18,144 nucleotides of DNA from Candidatus Zixiibacteriota bacterium (GTDB lineage Bacteria > Zixibacteria > MSB-5A5 > GN15 > PGXB01), in NCBI GenBank assembly GCA_030591405.1, contig JAUVBC010000007.1, positions 1-18,144 on the forward strand, written 5' to 3'. Below are positions 1-9,069 of the stretch, piece after piece. The translations under genes were made by a program, and so were the position numbers. Positions within the stretch are counted from its first letter, which is position 1, and each line of letters starts with the position of its first letter. A model generated the notes under the pieces. That model was given only the letters and a program-made list of their open reading frames with translations. It searched no databases and had not been told where the DNA came from.

Positions 1-1
1 G

Positions 2-901
2 AGTCATCTCAGTAAAGAGGGGACACCGACCATGGGTGGGTTGATAGTACTCTTCGCCATTATTGTCCCGACTCTTTTATGGGCCGATCTGTCCAATTTT
101 TACATTCTGATGATTCTGATGGTTACTGTCTGGCTCGGCTTGATAGGTTTTATGGATGATTATCTGAAGGCGATTAAAAACCAGACCAAAGGGATGGTAG
201 CACGTAAAAAACTTATTGGGCAGGTACTGCTTGGTTTGATTTTTGGTTTGCTGCTTAGTCTGGCGCCGCCGAATTCCAGTTTTGACGGTACAACAGGGAT
301 TCCGTTTTTTAAAAATTATATACTGGTTCTGGGCGTGTTTTATATCCCATTTATTATTATTGTTATCACCGGATCATCCAATGCCGTCAATCTAACCGAT
401 GGCTGCGACGGCCTGGCGATCGGTTTATGCGGGCTTAGTTTTGTGGCGTTTGCCGGAATCGCCTATGTCAGCGGCCGAATTGACTTTTCAAATTATCTGC
501 AGATCGAATATATCCCCGGTGCGGGGGAAATGGCTATTTTCTGTGGGGCGGCGATTGGGGCGGCACTCGGTTTCCTCTGGTTTAACTCGCATCCGGCTGA
601 AGTATTTATGGGTGATACCGGCTCACTTGCTTTGGGCGGAGCGCTCGGTTCAATTGCAATTTTGTTGAAAAAAGAACTCCTGCTGGTGATAGTCGGCGGA
701 GTTTTTGTGATAGAGGTTTTGTCAGTGATAATTCAGGTGCTGTCATACAAATATCGCGGTGGCAAAAGAGTTTTTAAAATGGCACCGATCCATCATCACT
801 TTGAACTGAGCGGCTGGCCGGAGTCAAAGGTGGTTGTCAGATTCTGGATTGTTGGTGCCTTGTTTACGTTGCTGATGCTGGCAACATTGAAGGTCCGATG
901 A
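2..901 (+). CDS. mraY: MraY, phospho-N-acetylmuramoyl-pentapeptide transferase (5' truncated by window edge)
   Basis: Integral membrane enzyme that moves phospho-MurNAc-pentapeptide from UDP to undecaprenyl phosphate, giving lipid I. The reading frame is open from base 2 (SHLSKEGTPTMGG...), which matches the conserved internal 'SH..K.GTPTMGG' of MraY. The ATG at 32 is therefore internal and the true start lies upstream, outside the window. About 299 C-terminal residues of a family usually near 360 are present. Visible family motifs are MDDYLK (Asp pair), NAVNLTDGCDGLA, FMGDTGSLALGG and the HHH motif MAPIHHHFELSGWPE, with hydrophobic membrane segments between them. The stop overlaps the murD start (ATGA), implying translational coupling in the dcw operon. 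Identification is secure; only the start is missing. Confidence 0.97.
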   Translation, partial: SHLSKEGTPTMGGLIVLFAIIVPTLLWADLSNFYILMILMVTVWLGLIGFMDDYLKAIKNQTKGMVARKKLIGQVLLGLIFGLLLSLAPPNSSFDGTTGIPFFKNYILVLGVFYIPFIIIVITGSSNAVNLTDGCDGLAIGLCGLSFVAFAGIAYVSGRIDFSNYLQIEYIPGAGEMAIFCGAAIGAALGFLWFNSHPAEVFMGDTGSLALGGALGSIAILLKKELLLVIVGGVFVIEVLSVIIQVLSYKYRGGKRVFKMAPIHHHFELSGWPESKVVVRFWIVGALFTLLMLATLKVR

Positions 902-2286
902 CAATACAAGAAAGAGTAAAAAACCGCAAGGTCGGTATTATCGGGATGGCCCGTTCAGGGGTTGCGGCGGCTCTGTTGATTTTGGAGCAGGGTGGTACAC
1001 CATTTGTCTCAGATAATCGGAATGCAAATGATTTGGCCGACCAATTGCAAATTTTGGATAAAAATAAAATCGCATATGAGACAGGCGGTCATACCAACAA
1101 ACTGCTGCAATCTGATTTTATCATTTTATCACCGGGAGTTCCAGCAACGATTGAAATAGTGCAGAAAATCAAATCGGAGGGAATCCCAATATTCTCCGAG
1201 ATCGAGTTAGCCTCATGGTTCTGCAAAGGGAAAATTATTGCCATCACCGGCTCCAATGGAAAAACGACAACAACTACATTGATCGGTGAAATTTTTAAAA
1301 ATGCCGGATTAAAGGTTGAAGTCTGTGGAAATATCGGACGGCCATTTGCCGAAGCAGTTTCACATATTTCTGAAGACGGATATGCGGTGGTTGAACTGTC
1401 CAGTTTCCAACTTGAGCATATCGAGGAGTTTGCACCGCATGTAGCTATGATACTTAACCTGACACCGGATCATCTTGATCGATATGATGGTTTTGATTCA
1501 TATAAAAGGGCCAAATATCAAATCACTGTTAATCAGAAACCGTCCGATTATCTGATACTTAATGCCGAGGACAGAGTTGTTGCTTCCGATAATATACCGA
1601 CTTCGGCTGAGAAAATTTATTTTTCCCATATCCGCAGTCTGCCAACCGGGGTCTTCCAGAGGGGAGGGTCGCTGGTTGGCGTTGCGGAGGGAAAAGAACA
1701 AAATATCATTGAGACATCAGAGATTAGAATCCCCGGACCGCATAATCTTCAAAATGCCGCGGCGGCATCATTGGCGGCGTTGTTGATCGGAATAAAACCA
1801 GAGGTTATTGCTGATACGCTAAAAACATTTCCTGGTGTGGAACACCGGATGGAAAATGTTGGTAAGATTGCCGGCATCAATTTTGTGAATGATTCCAAGG
1901 CGACCAATGTTGATTCGGTTTGCTATGCATTAAGATCACTCGGAACGCCGATCCATCTGATTGCCGGTGGGCGAGATAAGGGCGGCGATTTCGCGCCAAT
2001 AATAAAATACGGAAAAGATAATATTGAAAATATAGTCCTTATCGGTGAAGCCCGAGAGAAGATGTTTAACCAGCTTGGAAAATCTTTCGCCGTACAGTTT
2101 GCTGATGATATGAATAAAGCGGTACAAAAACTGTTTGAACTCGCCTCGCCCGGAGATACGATTTTATTGTCACCGGCCTGTGCCAGTTTTGACATGTATG
2201 ATAATTTTGAACACCGGGGTCAGGTGTTTAAAGATGCAGTTGCAGCATTAAAAAATAATAACGAACTGAAAAAATCGGTCAGGTAA
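898..2286 (+). CDS. murD: MurD, UDP-N-acetylmuramoyl-L-alanine--D-glutamate ligase
   Basis: Cytoplasmic ATP-dependent ligase that adds D-Glu to UDP-MurNAc-L-Ala. It has 462 residues, close to the family size. The N-terminal Rossmann-like domain starts KVGIIGMARSG. The Mur ligase P-loop TGSNGKTTTT lies at about residues 117-126. The central domain has NLTPDHLDRYDGF and the C-terminal domain has HRMENVG, NDSKATNVDS and AGGRDKGGDF, all typical of MurD. The ATG overlaps the mraY stop as ATGA, so the start is well supported. The stop TAA at 2284-2286 is only 15 nt before ftsW. Confidence 0.97.
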   Translation: MTIQERVKNRKVGIIGMARSGVAAALLILEQGGTPFVSDNRNANDLADQLQILDKNKIAYETGGHTNKLLQSDFIILSPGVPATIEIVQKIKSEGIPIFSEIELASWFCKGKIIAITGSNGKTTTTTLIGEIFKNAGLKVEVCGNIGRPFAEAVSHISEDGYAVVELSSFQLEHIEEFAPHVAMILNLTPDHLDRYDGFDSYKRAKYQITVNQKPSDYLILNAEDRVVASDNIPTSAEKIYFSHIRSLPTGVFQRGGSLVGVAEGKEQNIIETSEIRIPGPHNLQNAAAASLAALLIGIKPEVIADTLKTFPGVEHRMENVGKIAGINFVNDSKATNVDSVCYALRSLGTPIHLIAGGRDKGGDFAPIIKYGKDNIENIVLIGEAREKMFNQLGKSFAVQFADDMNKAVQKLFELASPGDTILLSPACASFDMYDNFEHRGQVFKDAVAALKNNNELKKSVR

Positions 2287-2301
2287 GAGCAGAAAAAAGT
2301 T

Positions 2302-3381
2302 TTGGACAGGAAATTATTATATAGCGCCGGAGCGTTGGTCATCTTTGGAATGGTGATGGTTTATTCATCATCATCGGTAATGGCCGAAAGCCGTTTTGGA
2401 AGCAATCTTTTCTTTCTAAAAAGACAGCTTCTCTGGTTGGTGGTTGGATCGATGGCGGGCTATTTGATGTATAAAATTGATTTGAAAAAACTGTCGGCCT
2501 ATTCGGTTCCGCTTCTGTTTGTAACATTGATTCTTCTGGCGATGGTTTTCCTGATGCCGGCCCGTAACGGTTCGCACCGCTGGCTGTTTCTCGGACCGTT
2601 TTCTGTCCAACCCTCGGAACTGTTTAAACTGGTAGTGATAATGTATCTTGCGTTTTCGTTATCACAGAAAAAACGGGATATTACCCAGTGGAAACAGTTC
2701 TTATATCCGTACTGTCCGTTTATTGCGATCGGATTGGTATTAATCATTCTGGAACCGGGATTAGGTTCAGCGATCACGATCTCACTGACTGTTTTGATAA
2801 TATTCTTTTTGGCCGGAGTGCGATTGTTTCATCTCGCCGCGTTTATATTGCCGATGGGTTCAATGGCGGCCTTTATGGTATTTGTGTTGGGGTACAAAAG
2901 CGCCCGCGTGTATGATTATCTCGCGTCAATTAAATCTCCATTGTTGGGGAGTTATCAGGTGAAGCAGGCAGTACTAACGCTTGGCGCCGGTGGTCTGTTC
3001 GGTTCCGGAATTGGTAATGGCCGACAGAAACTGTTTTTCCTGCCGTATCCGCATACCGATTTTATCTTTGCCTCGATAGGTGAGGAGGTCGGCTTTATAG
3101 GATTGCTGGCTGTTTTGGTTCTTTTTTATGTGATAATTTGGCGCGGAATGAAAATTGCTCGTTATCAGCCAGACCGGTTTGGGTTTCTTCTGGCGATGGG
3201 GGTGACAGCTTCGATTTTTGTTTCAGTGCTAGTTAATATTTGTGTGGTGACCGCTCTTTTGCCAACCACCGGTATTCCTCTGCCGCTATTGTCTTATGGT
3301 GGGACATCGCTGATTATCTCGATCTGTTCGGTTGCAATCCTTCTGAATCTTTCAAAACGAAGAGGGATGGTGGTCAGGTGA
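2302..3381 (+). CDS. ftsW: FtsW, SEDS-family septal peptidoglycan glycosyltransferase
   Basis: Polytopic membrane protein of 359 residues in the SEDS family, which polymerises lipid II at the division septum together with a class B PBP. Hydrophobic segments recur through the length. Family motifs seen are VMVYSSSSV near the N-terminus, QPSELFKLV, YPHTDFIFASIGEEVGF and the C-terminal signature TGIPLPLLSYGGTS at about residues 323-336. The start is TTG at 2302. The frame is closed by the murD stop (TAA 2284-2286) just upstream and no ATG or GTG lies between, so a TTG start is essentially forced. It has only a weak purine-rich ribosome-binding region. RodA is the alternative SEDS member, but the dcw context and motifs favour FtsW. 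Confidence 0.95.
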   Translation: MDRKLLYSAGALVIFGMVMVYSSSSVMAESRFGSNLFFLKRQLLWLVVGSMAGYLMYKIDLKKLSAYSVPLLFVTLILLAMVFLMPARNGSHRWLFLGPFSVQPSELFKLVVIMYLAFSLSQKKRDITQWKQFLYPYCPFIAIGLVLIILEPGLGSAITISLTVLIIFFLAGVRLFHLAAFILPMGSMAAFMVFVLGYKSARVYDYLASIKSPLLGSYQVKQAVLTLGAGGLFGSGIGNGRQKLFFLPYPHTDFIFASIGEEVGFIGLLAVLVLFYVIIWRGMKIARYQPDRFGFLLAMGVTASIFVSVLVNICVVTALLPTTGIPLPLLSYGGTSLIISICSVAILLNLSKRRGMVVR

Positions 3382-4538
3382 AAGAACTCAGGGCGATATT
3401 TGCCGGCGGTGGAACCGGGGGACATCTTTTCCCGGCGATTGCTATTGCCAATCGGTTAAAAGAACGTGTCGGGCCGGACATCCGAACCGAGTTTTTATTT
3501 ATCGGAACCAAAAGAGGTCTGGAATACAGGATGCGGAAAAGACTTGGATATCAACTTGAGACAATTAATGTTCGTGGATTACAGCGTTCACTGACCTTGG
3601 CCAATCTTCTTTTCCCGATTGTACTGATAGGTTCAATTATAAAATCAATTATGATATTATCCCGTTTCAAGCCAGATATTGTTATCGGAACCGGTGGATA
3701 TGTGATGGCTCCGGTGATTCTGGCGGCAGTACTGCTTGGCAAAAATCGCGTTATTCAGGAACAGAATTCATATCCCGGATTGGCGACACGGAAACTTGCG
3801 GGGATGGTTGATAAACTGTTTCTCGGGTTTGGTTCGGCCGCTCATTATTTCAAAAATAATCAGAATCTTGTTGAAACCGGAAATCCTGTTAAAGATATAA
3901 TTGGAACTGTAAGTAAGCAGGAAGGAATAGATTTCTTCCGGTTGGATAAAAATAAAAAGACAATATTTATTCTTGGCGGCAGCTTGGGTGCATCGAAGAT
4001 AAACAACAATATCAAAAACGGTTTGGAAAAACTGCCGGAAAATTATCAGCTAATATGGCAAACGGGAGAAAGGGACTACAAGGAAGTTGCCGCATTTGCG
4101 GGCGACAAGGTCTCTGGTCGCGCCCTTTTCCCATTTTTAAACCGGATGGAATTAGCTTATGCCGCCGCCGATTTTATAATTGCCCGGGCCGGAGCATTGA
4201 CTTTGGCCGAGATTGCTGTTTGCAAAATTCCGGCGCTACTGATTCCATATCCGTTTGCTACTGGTAATCATCAGATGATAAATGCCCGTTCGTACTCCGA
4301 AAATGGTTCGGCAATAATTATTGAAGATGGTCAACTTGATGCTACCAGTTTACTCGAACAAGTAGTTGAGTTGCATGAGTCGGGACAGATAAATAAAATG
4401 TCCGAGGCGGCAATGTCAAACTCAGGTAACGACAAGCAGTCTGCGGTTGACAAAATTGTTGATGAAATTCTGGGGCTGGTAAATTATAAAAAAGGAGAAA
4501 CTGTTGCAGAACATCGCGGGGACTCAGGACAGGTTTAG
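3378..4538 (+). CDS. murG: MurG, lipid II synthase (UDP-GlcNAc transferase)
   Basis: Peripheral membrane GT-B glycosyltransferase that adds GlcNAc to lipid I to make lipid II. I start it at GTG 3378, which overlaps the ftsW stop as GTGA and puts the glycine-rich loop FAGGGTGGHLFPA at about residues 8-20 as in the family. Upstream in-frame TTG codons lie inside ftsW. Other motifs are QEQNSYPGLATRKLA, the loop ILGGSLGASKINN and the UDP-GlcNAc site RAGALTLAEIA...PFATGNHQMINA. It has 386 residues, slightly long because of a polar C-terminal tail (KKGETVAEHRGDSGQV). That tail overlaps the upstream candidate start and Shine-Dalgarno of murC. Confidence 0.96.
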   Translation: MKELRAIFAGGGTGGHLFPAIAIANRLKERVGPDIRTEFLFIGTKRGLEYRMRKRLGYQLETINVRGLQRSLTLANLLFPIVLIGSIIKSIMILSRFKPDIVIGTGGYVMAPVILAAVLLGKNRVIQEQNSYPGLATRKLAGMVDKLFLGFGSAAHYFKNNQNLVETGNPVKDIIGTVSKQEGIDFFRLDKNKKTIFILGGSLGASKINNNIKNGLEKLPENYQLIWQTGERDYKEVAAFAGDKVSGRALFPFLNRMELAYAAADFIIARAGALTLAEIAVCKIPALLIPYPFATGNHQMINARSYSENGSAIIIEDGQLDATSLLEQVVELHESGQINKMSEAAMSNSGNDKQSAVDKIVDEILGLVNYKKGETVAEHRGDSGQV

Positions 4539-5919
4539 AAATAGAAAAATGATATTTGGAAAAATAAAAGAACTGTTTTTTGTCGGAATCGGCGGCGCCG
4601 GTATGTCAGGTATTGCCGAAATCCTTTTTAACCTCGGCTTTAAAATATCGGGGTCTGATATTTATGCCACCGATGTTACCAAGCGATTGGAAAGTATCGG
4701 CATTCCCATTTATGACCAGCATGCTCCTGATAATATCGGGTCGGCTAATGCGGTGGTGATTTCATCGGCGGTTGGAGAGGATAACCCTGAAGTATTCGAG
4801 GCCAAAAGACGCGGGATTGCTGTTATCAAACGGGCCGAAATGCTTGGTGAACTGATGCGCCTGAAATATTCAATTGGTATCGCCGGAACACATGGTAAGA
4901 CTACAGTAACATCGATGATCGGGAAAATCATGGCCGATGCCGAGCTTGATCCGACCGTGATCGTTGGCGGTATCGTTAGCGGTAAAGGAACCGGGGCATC
5001 GCTTGGCAACGGTGAATATCTTGTGGCCGAGGCTGACGAGTACGATCGTTCATTTATGGCGATGTATCCGTCGATGGCAGTAATCACCAATATTGAACCG
5101 GAGCATCTCGACTGTTATGATGGTCAGGAAGATCTGGAAAACTGTTTTATATCCTATATGAATCGTGTCCCGTTTTATGGACTGGTTATTTATCCGGTTG
5201 ATGATCCCATCACCACTACTCTTTATCCACGGATCACAAGAGCATCGGTCGGTTTTGGGTTTGGTGAGAACGCAGATTATCGAGCGGTTGATGTGGAACT
5301 TAAAGAAGGTGTCTCTAAATTCAAACTGTTCCAGAGAAATAAATTGTTGGGTGATGTTTCCTTAATTGTCCCGGGTCGTCATAATATCAGTAATGCTCTG
5401 GCTGCTATTGCCGCAACGATGGAACTTGAGGTTCCTTTTGAACAAGCTGCAAAAGCACTTGGACAATTTGGCGGCGTTCGGAGACGGTTTGAGATCAAGG
5501 GGACAATCAATGAGATTTTGGTAGTTGATGATTATGCTCATCATCCGACCGAGATCAAAGCTACTCTTGAAACCGCCAAAACATTTAATCGGCGGGTGAT
5601 AGTTATTTATCAGCCGCATCTGTTTTCGCGGACTGAACGGTTTTATAAAGATTTTGCCGATGCCCTTGGTTTGGCTGATATCGCTTTGCTGGTTGATATC
5701 TACCCGGCTCGTGAAAAGCCAATTCCAGGAGTGACCTCAGAGATGATTGAAAAAAATGCCAAAGAAAAAGGGTATGATAAAATTAAATATATTGGGGTCG
5801 AAGAAAATTGTCTCGATGAGATCGCCAAAATCTCCCAACCGGGGGATATGGTGATTACGATGGGTGCCGGATCAATCACACTAATGGCGCAGGCTTTGCT
5901 GGAAAGGTTGTCGAAATAA
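4504..5919 (+). CDS. murC: MurC, UDP-N-acetylmuramate--L-alanine ligase (start ambiguous: TTG 4504 or ATG 4549)
   Basis: Cytoplasmic ATP-dependent ligase that attaches L-Ala to UDP-MurNAc, the first stem-peptide step. Motifs include FFVGIGGAGMSGIAEIL, the P-loop AGTHGKTTVTS (about residues 127-137), EADEYDRSF, NIEPEHLDCYD, GVRRRFEIKG and DDYAHHPTEIKATL. The long form has 471 residues. Two starts are possible. TTG 4504 has a good Shine-Dalgarno AAAGGAGA (4491-4498) at ideal spacing but overlaps murG by 35 nt. ATG 4549 (MIFGKIKELFF) fits the usual MurC N-terminus and lies 10 nt after the murG stop, but has no clear Shine-Dalgarno. The stop TAA overlaps the ftsQ ATG by one base. Confidence 0.96.
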   Translation: MQNIAGTQDRFRNRKMIFGKIKELFFVGIGGAGMSGIAEILFNLGFKISGSDIYATDVTKRLESIGIPIYDQHAPDNIGSANAVVISSAVGEDNPEVFEAKRRGIAVIKRAEMLGELMRLKYSIGIAGTHGKTTVTSMIGKIMADAELDPTVIVGGIVSGKGTGASLGNGEYLVAEADEYDRSFMAMYPSMAVITNIEPEHLDCYDGQEDLENCFISYMNRVPFYGLVIYPVDDPITTTLYPRITRASVGFGFGENADYRAVDVELKEGVSKFKLFQRNKLLGDVSLIVPGRHNISNALAAIAATMELEVPFEQAAKALGQFGGVRRRFEIKGTINEILVVDDYAHHPTEIKATLETAKTFNRRVIVIYQPHLFSRTERFYKDFADALGLADIALLVDIYPAREKPIPGVTSEMIEKNAKEKGYDKIKYIGVEENCLDEIAKISQPGDMVITMGAGSITLMAQALLERLSK

Positions 5920-6632
5920 TGATTCTGCAGGTTCGCCGTAAATACAAATTGTTCCTGTTGGCGACAATCTTGTTGCTGGCGGGGGTAGTTTTTATCAGAC
6001 TCTCCGACGCTTTTAATCTTAAGGAAGTAAGTGCTGTTCCGGAGGGAATAATCTGTCAATCTGAATTGTTGGCGGCTCCAATTGGTGAAAATATATTCAA
6101 CTTCTCAGGCAATAAATATATCGACCGTGTTATTGCTAACAAACAAGTTATAAATGCAAAACTCGACTTTGGTTTTCCAGATAAATTGAAGATTGTTCTC
6201 AATGAGATTAAACCATTGGCGCTGGTCAGTTCGAATGGGAAATTCTTTGTGCTTGATGAGCTGGGTTATCTAAGCGAGTTTGAAAACCGACCGACCTCAT
6301 TCAATTTTCCAATAATTATCGGAGCAGGGGAATGCCGTCTATTTGCGCCGGCCAAAAATGACAAACTTCGTTTGCTTTCCGAACAATTAGGAATTCTTAG
6401 TCTAAATGACAATGATTTTTATCTGGCAATTTCTACGATAGATATATTATCTCCTGAAAACATGATTGTGAAAATGGATGGATTAAGGCCATCCCTGAAA
6501 ATGTATGCAGGGGATTTGGTAAGGAATATGGAATATTTAAGAACATTTTTATTGGAATTTAATCCTGATTTGAGTCAGATCAAAATGTTGGATCTGCGTC
6601 TGGCCGGTCAAGTGATTGCGGTAGATAAATGA
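5919..6632 (+). CDS. ftsQ: FtsQ/DivIB-type division protein
   Basis: Bitopic division protein of 237 residues, assigned from layout and position. It has a short basic cytoplasmic N-terminus (QVRRKYK), one hydrophobic segment at about residues 10-26, then a periplasmic POTRA-like part. The latter includes GENIFNFSGNKYIDRVIANKQVINAKLDFGFPDKLKIVLNEIKPLALV, followed here in parts as FVLDELGYLSEF, which matches the FtsQ pattern of a POTRA domain followed by 'D..G.v'. In other bacteria FtsQ bridges early and late divisome parts (FtsB/FtsL). It starts inside the murC stop (TAATG) and ends overlapping ftsA (ATGA). Sequence similarity to well-known FtsQ is low, as usual for this family, so context carries much of the call. 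Confidence 0.88.
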   Translation: MILQVRRKYKLFLLATILLLAGVVFIRLSDAFNLKEVSAVPEGIICQSELLAAPIGENIFNFSGNKYIDRVIANKQVINAKLDFGFPDKLKIVLNEIKPLALVSSNGKFFVLDELGYLSEFENRPTSFNFPIIIGAGECRLFAPAKNDKLRLLSEQLGILSLNDNDFYLAISTIDILSPENMIVKMDGLRPSLKMYAGDLVRNMEYLRTFLLEFNPDLSQIKMLDLRLAGQVIAVDK

Positions 6633-7855
6633 AGACAGAAACAAGATTAATAACCGGAATAGATATCGGGACAACCCGGGTCAGAACTGTAATTGCTGAA
6701 AATGATGAGATGGGTTTGCCGGTTTTTCTTGGATATGGTTCGGCATCCGCCGAAGGGATGAAGCGCGGCGTTATTGTCAACATGGAAAAGGCGATTCAAT
6801 CAATTTCAAAGTCGGTTGATGATGCCGAGCTTATGGCTGGCGTACATATTGAATCGGCCGTGGTAAGTCTGGCCGGGGATCATATCAAATCAATCAATAG
6901 TCATGGCGTTATCGGTATCGCTCACTCGGAAAATGAGATCAGCGACCGGGATGTAAACAAAGCGATTGAAGCGGCCAGCGCGGTCGCCATCCCAAACGAC
7001 CGCGAGATAATTCATGTATTGCCGCAGGAGTACACGATTGATGAGCAGACCGGAATAAAAAACCCAATCGGAATGAGCGGGGTGAGACTTGAAGTTGAAG
7101 TCCATATTGCGACCGCTGCGATAACATCGGTTAAAAATATATATCGCGCTCTGAAACGATGCGAAATAGAGATTGAACATCTGGTGATGCAATCGCTTGC
7201 TTCTTCGTATGCATGTATCAGTTCCGAAGAGGAAGAGATGGGTGTGGTGCTTCTCGATATTGGCGGTGATCTGACTGATATTGCGATATTTTTTGACGGC
7301 TCAATCCGGCATACCGGGGTGGTTCCACTTGGTGCGAAAAATGTTACCAATGATATCACGATTGGTTTGCGGACAACCCTCGATCAAGCCGAGCAGATAA
7401 AAATCGGGTACGGCTCGGCGCTCGCCTCGATGGTCGACCCTGATGAGATGATGGAGGTTGGTGGAGCAGCCGGACGGGAGCCGCGAAGTATCTCACGAAA
7501 TGTATTGGCCACAATTATAGAACCGCGGATGGAAGAGATTCTTTCGTTGGCCGCTCGCGAAGTTAAAAAATCAAACCCGCCCGACTCATTGACAGCTGGG
7601 GTTGTTTTAACCGGCGGCGGCTCAATGCTGCCGGGGGTGATCGATCTGGTCGAGCAGATTTTTGATATGCCAGCCAAACTGGGAACTCCGACAGGAATAG
7701 ACGGTTTCCCTGACACACTTTCGATGTCCGAATATGTGACTGCAATTGGGCTTATCAATTATGGCGGCAAGCATGATAGCGAAAAGAATTTTGCCAAAGG
7801 TAAATTGTCAAAAATATTTAAAAGAATAGAAAATTGGTTTACAGATAATTTTTAA
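6629..7855 (+). CDS. ftsA: FtsA, actin-like membrane anchor of the Z-ring
   Basis: Cytoplasmic actin-fold ATPase of 408 residues that tethers FtsZ to the membrane. The nucleotide-binding motifs are visible: phosphate 1 GIDIGTTRVRTVIAE near the N-terminus, phosphate 2 VVLLDIGGDLTDIAIF in the middle, and the adenosine motif VVLTGGGSMLPGV. The FtsA-specific 1C subdomain region is present (VSLAGDHIKSINSHGVIGI...HVLPQEYTID). The last about 15 residues (KIFKRIENWFTDNF) form a plausible amphipathic membrane-targeting helix, as is known for FtsA. The start overlaps the ftsQ stop (ATGA). ftsZ follows after 20 nt. Confidence 0.97.
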   Translation: MKTETRLITGIDIGTTRVRTVIAENDEMGLPVFLGYGSASAEGMKRGVIVNMEKAIQSISKSVDDAELMAGVHIESAVVSLAGDHIKSINSHGVIGIAHSENEISDRDVNKAIEAASAVAIPNDREIIHVLPQEYTIDEQTGIKNPIGMSGVRLEVEVHIATAAITSVKNIYRALKRCEIEIEHLVMQSLASSYACISSEEEEMGVVLLDIGGDLTDIAIFFDGSIRHTGVVPLGAKNVTNDITIGLRTTLDQAEQIKIGYGSALASMVDPDEMMEVGGAAGREPRSISRNVLATIIEPRMEEILSLAAREVKKSNPPDSLTAGVVLTGGGSMLPGVIDLVEQIFDMPAKLGTPTGIDGFPDTLSMSEYVTAIGLINYGGKHDSEKNFAKGKLSKIFKRIENWFTDNF

Positions 7856-7875
7856 TAAACATGGAGGAAAAACCG

Positions 7876-9045
7876 ATGAGTGATGGACTGAAATTTAGTT
7901 TTGCCGACGAGCTGGGCAATTTTGCCCGGATCAAAGTTGTCGGAGTCGGTGGAGCCGGCGGCAATGCCGTCAACCGGATGATTGAGGCCGGTTTAAGCGG
8001 GGTTGAATTTATTGCGGTCAACACCGATGCCCAGGTGTTGGAACATAATCATGCCGGTAAAAAAGTACAAATTGGTAAGAGGCTGACCAAAGGGCTTGGC
8101 GCAGGGGCCAATCCTGAAATCGGCCGGAAAGCGGTCGAAGAGGATCGTGATGAAGTCGCTGAATTTCTCAATGGTGCCGATATGGTTTTCATTACCGCCG
8201 GTATGGGCGGTGGCACCGGGACCGGAGCCGCTTCGGTAATCGCCGATATCGCCCGCAAGCAGGGAGCTTTGGCGGTTGCGGTCGTAACCAAACCGTTCAA
8301 ATTTGAAGGACAGAAAAGAATCGCAAAGGCCGATCAGGGTTTGGAGGAGTTGAAGTCATCAGCCAATACTGTTATTTCAATTCCAAATGAAAGGCTTTTG
8401 AGCATCGTTGACAAATCAACCAAATTGACCGAAGCATTTGCTTTCGCCGATGAAATTTTGCATCAGGCGACCAAAGGAATTTCTGAATTGATAACGGTTC
8501 CGGGACTGATAAACTGCGATTTTGCCGATGTCAGAACGGTTATGCTTGAAGGCGGCGACGCCTTAATGGGAACCGGTTATGGTTCCGGTGAGGAACGGGC
8601 AGAAATGGCTGCCAATCAGGCGATTGCCTCGCCGCTTTTGGAAGAGATCTCAATTTCCGGAGCCAGAGGTGTTTTGATAAATGTTACCGGCGGCGAAGAT
8701 ATGACCTTATTTGATGTTAATACTGCCACCTCAATAGTTTATCAAGCGGCCGGAAGCGATGCCAATATTATTTTCGGCGCGGTTATCGATCCGACCCTAA
8801 ACGAGCAGATGAGAGTGACCGTGATTGCCACCGGATTTGGTGCTCCGGCACAGGTTCAGCCAGCTGCGCAGCAGGAAGAAGAATTTATCCCGGCTACGCC
8901 CGGAAAAGTTATGTCGCTATTTCCTGATCATAAAGAATACCCAGTCAGATCTGCTGTTGGCGGCGGTAATGGACGGGGAAGAGTGCCTGCTTTTGAAGAT
9001 GAAAACAGAAAGATTCCGGCCTATATAAGACGGCTGGAAGACTAA
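7876..9045 (+). CDS. ftsZ: FtsZ, tubulin-like cell division GTPase
   Basis: GTPase that polymerises at mid-cell to form the Z-ring. I start it at ATG 7876 (MSDGLKFSFADE). The upstream in-frame ATG 7861 reads ATGGAGGAAAA, so it holds the GGAGG Shine-Dalgarno (7863-7867) that sits 8 nt before 7876. The product has 389 residues. Motifs: KVVGVGGAGGNAVNRM near residue 20, the tubulin signature GGGTGTGA at 111-118, and the T7 loop NCDFADVRTVM with N213, D215 and D218. A short variable linker (about 317-375) is followed by the conserved C-terminal peptide IPAYIRRLED, which binds FtsA and other partners. It is the last division gene in the cluster. Confidence 0.98.
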   Translation: MSDGLKFSFADELGNFARIKVVGVGGAGGNAVNRMIEAGLSGVEFIAVNTDAQVLEHNHAGKKVQIGKRLTKGLGAGANPEIGRKAVEEDRDEVAEFLNGADMVFITAGMGGGTGTGAASVIADIARKQGALAVAVVTKPFKFEGQKRIAKADQGLEELKSSANTVISIPNERLLSIVDKSTKLTEAFAFADEILHQATKGISELITVPGLINCDFADVRTVMLEGGDALMGTGYGSGEERAEMAANQAIASPLLEEISISGARGVLINVTGGEDMTLFDVNTATSIVYQAAGSDANIIFGAVIDPTLNEQMRVTVIATGFGAPAQVQPAAQQEEEFIPATPGKVMSLFPDHKEYPVRSAVGGGNGRGRVPAFEDENRKIPAYIRRLED

Positions 9046-9069
9046 AAATATTTCTCGGTTCCTCCACGA

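Noticed and set aside
3240..3377. 46-codon N-terminal extension of murG from TTG 3240
   Set aside because: It lies inside ftsW, and the GTG at 3378 puts the GGTGGH loop at the usual distance from the N-terminus.
4710..5090. Long - strand open frame of 126 codons inside murC
   Set aside because: It lies fully antisense to a clear murC, is Ser/Thr/Pro-rich as expected for a shadow frame, and has no recognisable motif.
7384..7758. - strand open frame of 124 codons inside ftsA
   Set aside because: Antisense to well-conserved ftsA motifs, with shadow-like composition and no ribosome site.
7861..7875. Upstream ATG as the ftsZ start
   Set aside because: This ATG is part of the GGAGG Shine-Dalgarno of the ATG at 7876, which gives a normal FtsZ N-terminus.
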